DNA of 53,218 bases from an uncultured Flavobacteriales bacterium (GTDB lineage Bacteria; Bacteroidota; Bacteroidia; Flavobacteriales; Crocinitomicaceae), in the NCBI GenBank assembly GCA_946479985.1, contig CAMLIF010000015.1, positions 1 to 53,218 on the forward strand. The letters run 5' to 3'. The notes under the pieces were generated by a model. The model saw only the letters and a list, made by a program, of their open reading frames with translations. It did no database searches and was not told where the DNA came from. The position numbers and the translations under genes are program-made. Below are positions 51,908 through 53,218 of the stretch, one piece after another (the first letter of the stretch is position 1; every line of letters starts with the position of its first letter).

Positions 51908-53212
51908 ATGAAAAAACTCTACTGCTTTTTACTTCTGTTGTTATTTCCAATAAGTGGATTTACCCAGCAATATGGTAATGAGTGGATTGACTATTCACAG
52001 AAATATTACAAGTTTTCAGTTACTCAAACCGGACTTCATCGAATAGATTACAACACGCTCGTCGCTGCAGGAATTCCGGTTTCAACTATTCCAACTGAAA
52101 CATTCCAGATTTTCGGGAGAGAAAATGAAGTTCCGCTTTATCTTTTCGACAACAACGACAATTCATTTGATCCGGGAGATTATTTTGTATTTGCTGCTAA
52201 GCGAAATGATGGCTGGATGGATTCCGTTATTTGTATGAACCATTCAACTATGGCCAATCCGGCGGTAAGCTTGATCAGCGACACGCTGCATTACTTTTTT
52301 TCCTGGACAGGCGGAACACCCGGAGAACGCTTCATACTAAACACTGATAACGATTTTGCCAGCGAAGCTCCAATTGCATTTGTAATTAAAGATGTTATTT
52401 CCGAGTATAATTTAGAATACGTTGACGGAATTGTCTCAAATGATGCCATTGCCAGTGCCTACACAAGCGGCGAAGGATATAGCAATGGTGCAGTTACAAC
52501 GTATACTTCAGATCTGACACAAAACAACGGGTTGAATACTCCAAACCACTACAATGGCCTGGGTGCCCCGTTTCCTGTTGTGCATTTCAGAAGTTCAACT
52601 GCATCAAATGCTGAAAGCAGCACAGTCTACAATCACCATTTACGGGTGAAAATCAATTCTACACAACTTTTAGACAGCTCATGGTCAGGTTACAAGCAAA
52701 TGAGAGTAACAAAAGCCCTGCCGAACACCTTGCTGGCTGCAAATACTAACATGGAATTTACTATTGTGACTGACGTTGGGGCTGTATTGGATCGTCAGGC
52801 ACTTACTTATTATACTATTCGTTACCCGAGAACTACCAATTCGAACGGTGCTGTAATAGACGGTTTTTTTGTTCAGAATAACAGTTCGAGCACGAAATTA
52901 AGAATAGATCTTGCAAGCTTCGGATCAAGTAACGCAGTTGCATTTTATAAACAAGGAACTCAATGGCATGCTCAATTTGGCACGGATAACGCAGGAATTC
53001 AGCAATTTTTGATTCCAAACAACGGTTCAGGAAGCGGTAGTAATCTGGACGTTTACAGCTTGAATCATACCATATCCGTAAGTGGTCTTTCACCGGTAAA
53101 TGGTAGCGGAATTTTCACCGATTTCAGTACTTCGATTGCAGATTCCATGCTGATCATGATTACCAATGAAGCGCTGATCAGTGCGGCAAATAATTACAAA
53201 ATGTATCGTTAA
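51908..53212 (+). CDS. PorU2-like T9SS sortase, N-terminal part, with in-frame stop near the window edge
   Basis: The 434-residue reading frame has a signal peptide ending at GFTQ. The PorU-family N-terminal domain follows (YYKFSVTQTGLHRIDYNTLV, PTETFQIFGRENEVPLYLFD, DNSFDPGDYFVFAAKRNDGW). It reaches the point where the C25 peptidase domain begins (MLIMITNEALISAANNYKMY then R). In full homologues the peptidase domain with its His-Cys dyad and a long tail continue. Here TAA at 53210-53212 stops the frame, and the six remaining bases read Ser-Val in frame. A single C-to-T change from CAA or one extra T would explain it, so this is probably a broken gene or a sequencing error; the rest cannot be seen. 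It follows the PorV2-like gene by three bases. Confidence 0.7.
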   Translation: MKKLYCFLLLLLFPISGFTQQYGNEWIDYSQKYYKFSVTQTGLHRIDYNTLVAAGIPVSTIPTETFQIFGRENEVPLYLFDNNDNSFDPGDYFVFAAKRNDGWMDSVICMNHSTMANPAVSLISDTLHYFFSWTGGTPGERFILNTDNDFASEAPIAFVIKDVISEYNLEYVDGIVSNDAIASAYTSGEGYSNGAVTTYTSDLTQNNGLNTPNHYNGLGAPFPVVHFRSSTASNAESSTVYNHHLRVKINSTQLLDSSWSGYKQMRVTKALPNTLLAANTNMEFTIVTDVGAVLDRQALTYYTIRYPRTTNSNGAVIDGFFVQNNSSSTKLRIDLASFGSSNAVAFYKQGTQWHAQFGTDNAGIQQFLIPNNGSGSGSNLDVYSLNHTISVSGLSPVNGSGIFTDFSTSIADSMLIMITNEALISAANNYKMYR

Positions 53213-53218
53213 TCTGTA

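Overview
The window looks like chromosomal DNA of a Bacteroidota bacterium, probably Flavobacteriales and perhaps close to the Crocinitomicaceae. The taxonomy is inferred from gene content, not from a search. The supporting signs are: type IX secretion (T9SS) and gliding genes (porV, porU, a PorP/SprF-like gene, gldJ, and a second porV2/porU2 pair); a secreted protein with a T9SS C-terminal sorting domain; separate purS; many SpI and lipoprotein signal peptides; AT-rich DNA without Shine-Dalgarno sequences; and repeated -7 boxes of the Bacteroidota type TAnnTTTG.

Layout. 1-7900: T9SS core, with porV (cut by the left edge) and porU on the minus strand, and divergent porP-like and gldJ genes ending in a strong terminator. 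7923-10491: murF and an MFS exporter. 10532-12821: a minus-strand accessory locus of two paralogous six-cysteine secreted peptides, a propeller-like lipoprotein and a thioredoxin-fold lipoprotein. 13162-16591: an outer-membrane barrel gene divergent from a short AraC-type regulator followed by a MarR regulator, with two identical 14-bp dyads in the shared promoter region. 16715-24110: mnmD, a lipoprotein, a secreted alpha/beta hydrolase, tpx, a GH18-CUB T9SS cargo protein, a DUF4180 protein and ndk. 24270-28254: a five-gene metal-uptake operon (DtxR/MntR-type regulator, TroA-like binding protein, ATPase, two permeases). 28307-28437: a promoter and terminator that frame a roughly 95-nt region without a gene, a candidate small RNA or attenuator. 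28498-45373: envelope and housekeeping genes (nudix hydrolase, gyrB, glutathione peroxidase, OmpA-like protein, TPR lipoprotein, folK, sppA, murB, dinB, DUF2891 and hypothetical proteins). 45380-45501: REP-like extragenic repeats. 45497-50670: enoyl-CoA hydratase, RRM protein, coiled-coil protein, aldehyde dehydrogenase, purS, pssA. 50801-53212: porV2-porU2, with an in-frame stop in porU2 six bases before the window ends.

How the genes work together. PorV shuttles cargo to the sortase PorU, GldJ stabilises the gliding/secretion machine, and the GH18-CUB protein is a likely client. The metal operon should be repressed by its own first gene through TTTAGG/CCTAAA half-sites over its promoter. 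Tpx and the exported glutathione peroxidase handle peroxides. MurF, MurB, PssA and SppA serve the envelope.

The most novel candidates are the cysteine-rich peptide locus and the candidate RNA at 28343-28437. No rRNA, tRNA, CRISPR array, insertion sequence or prophage was recognised.
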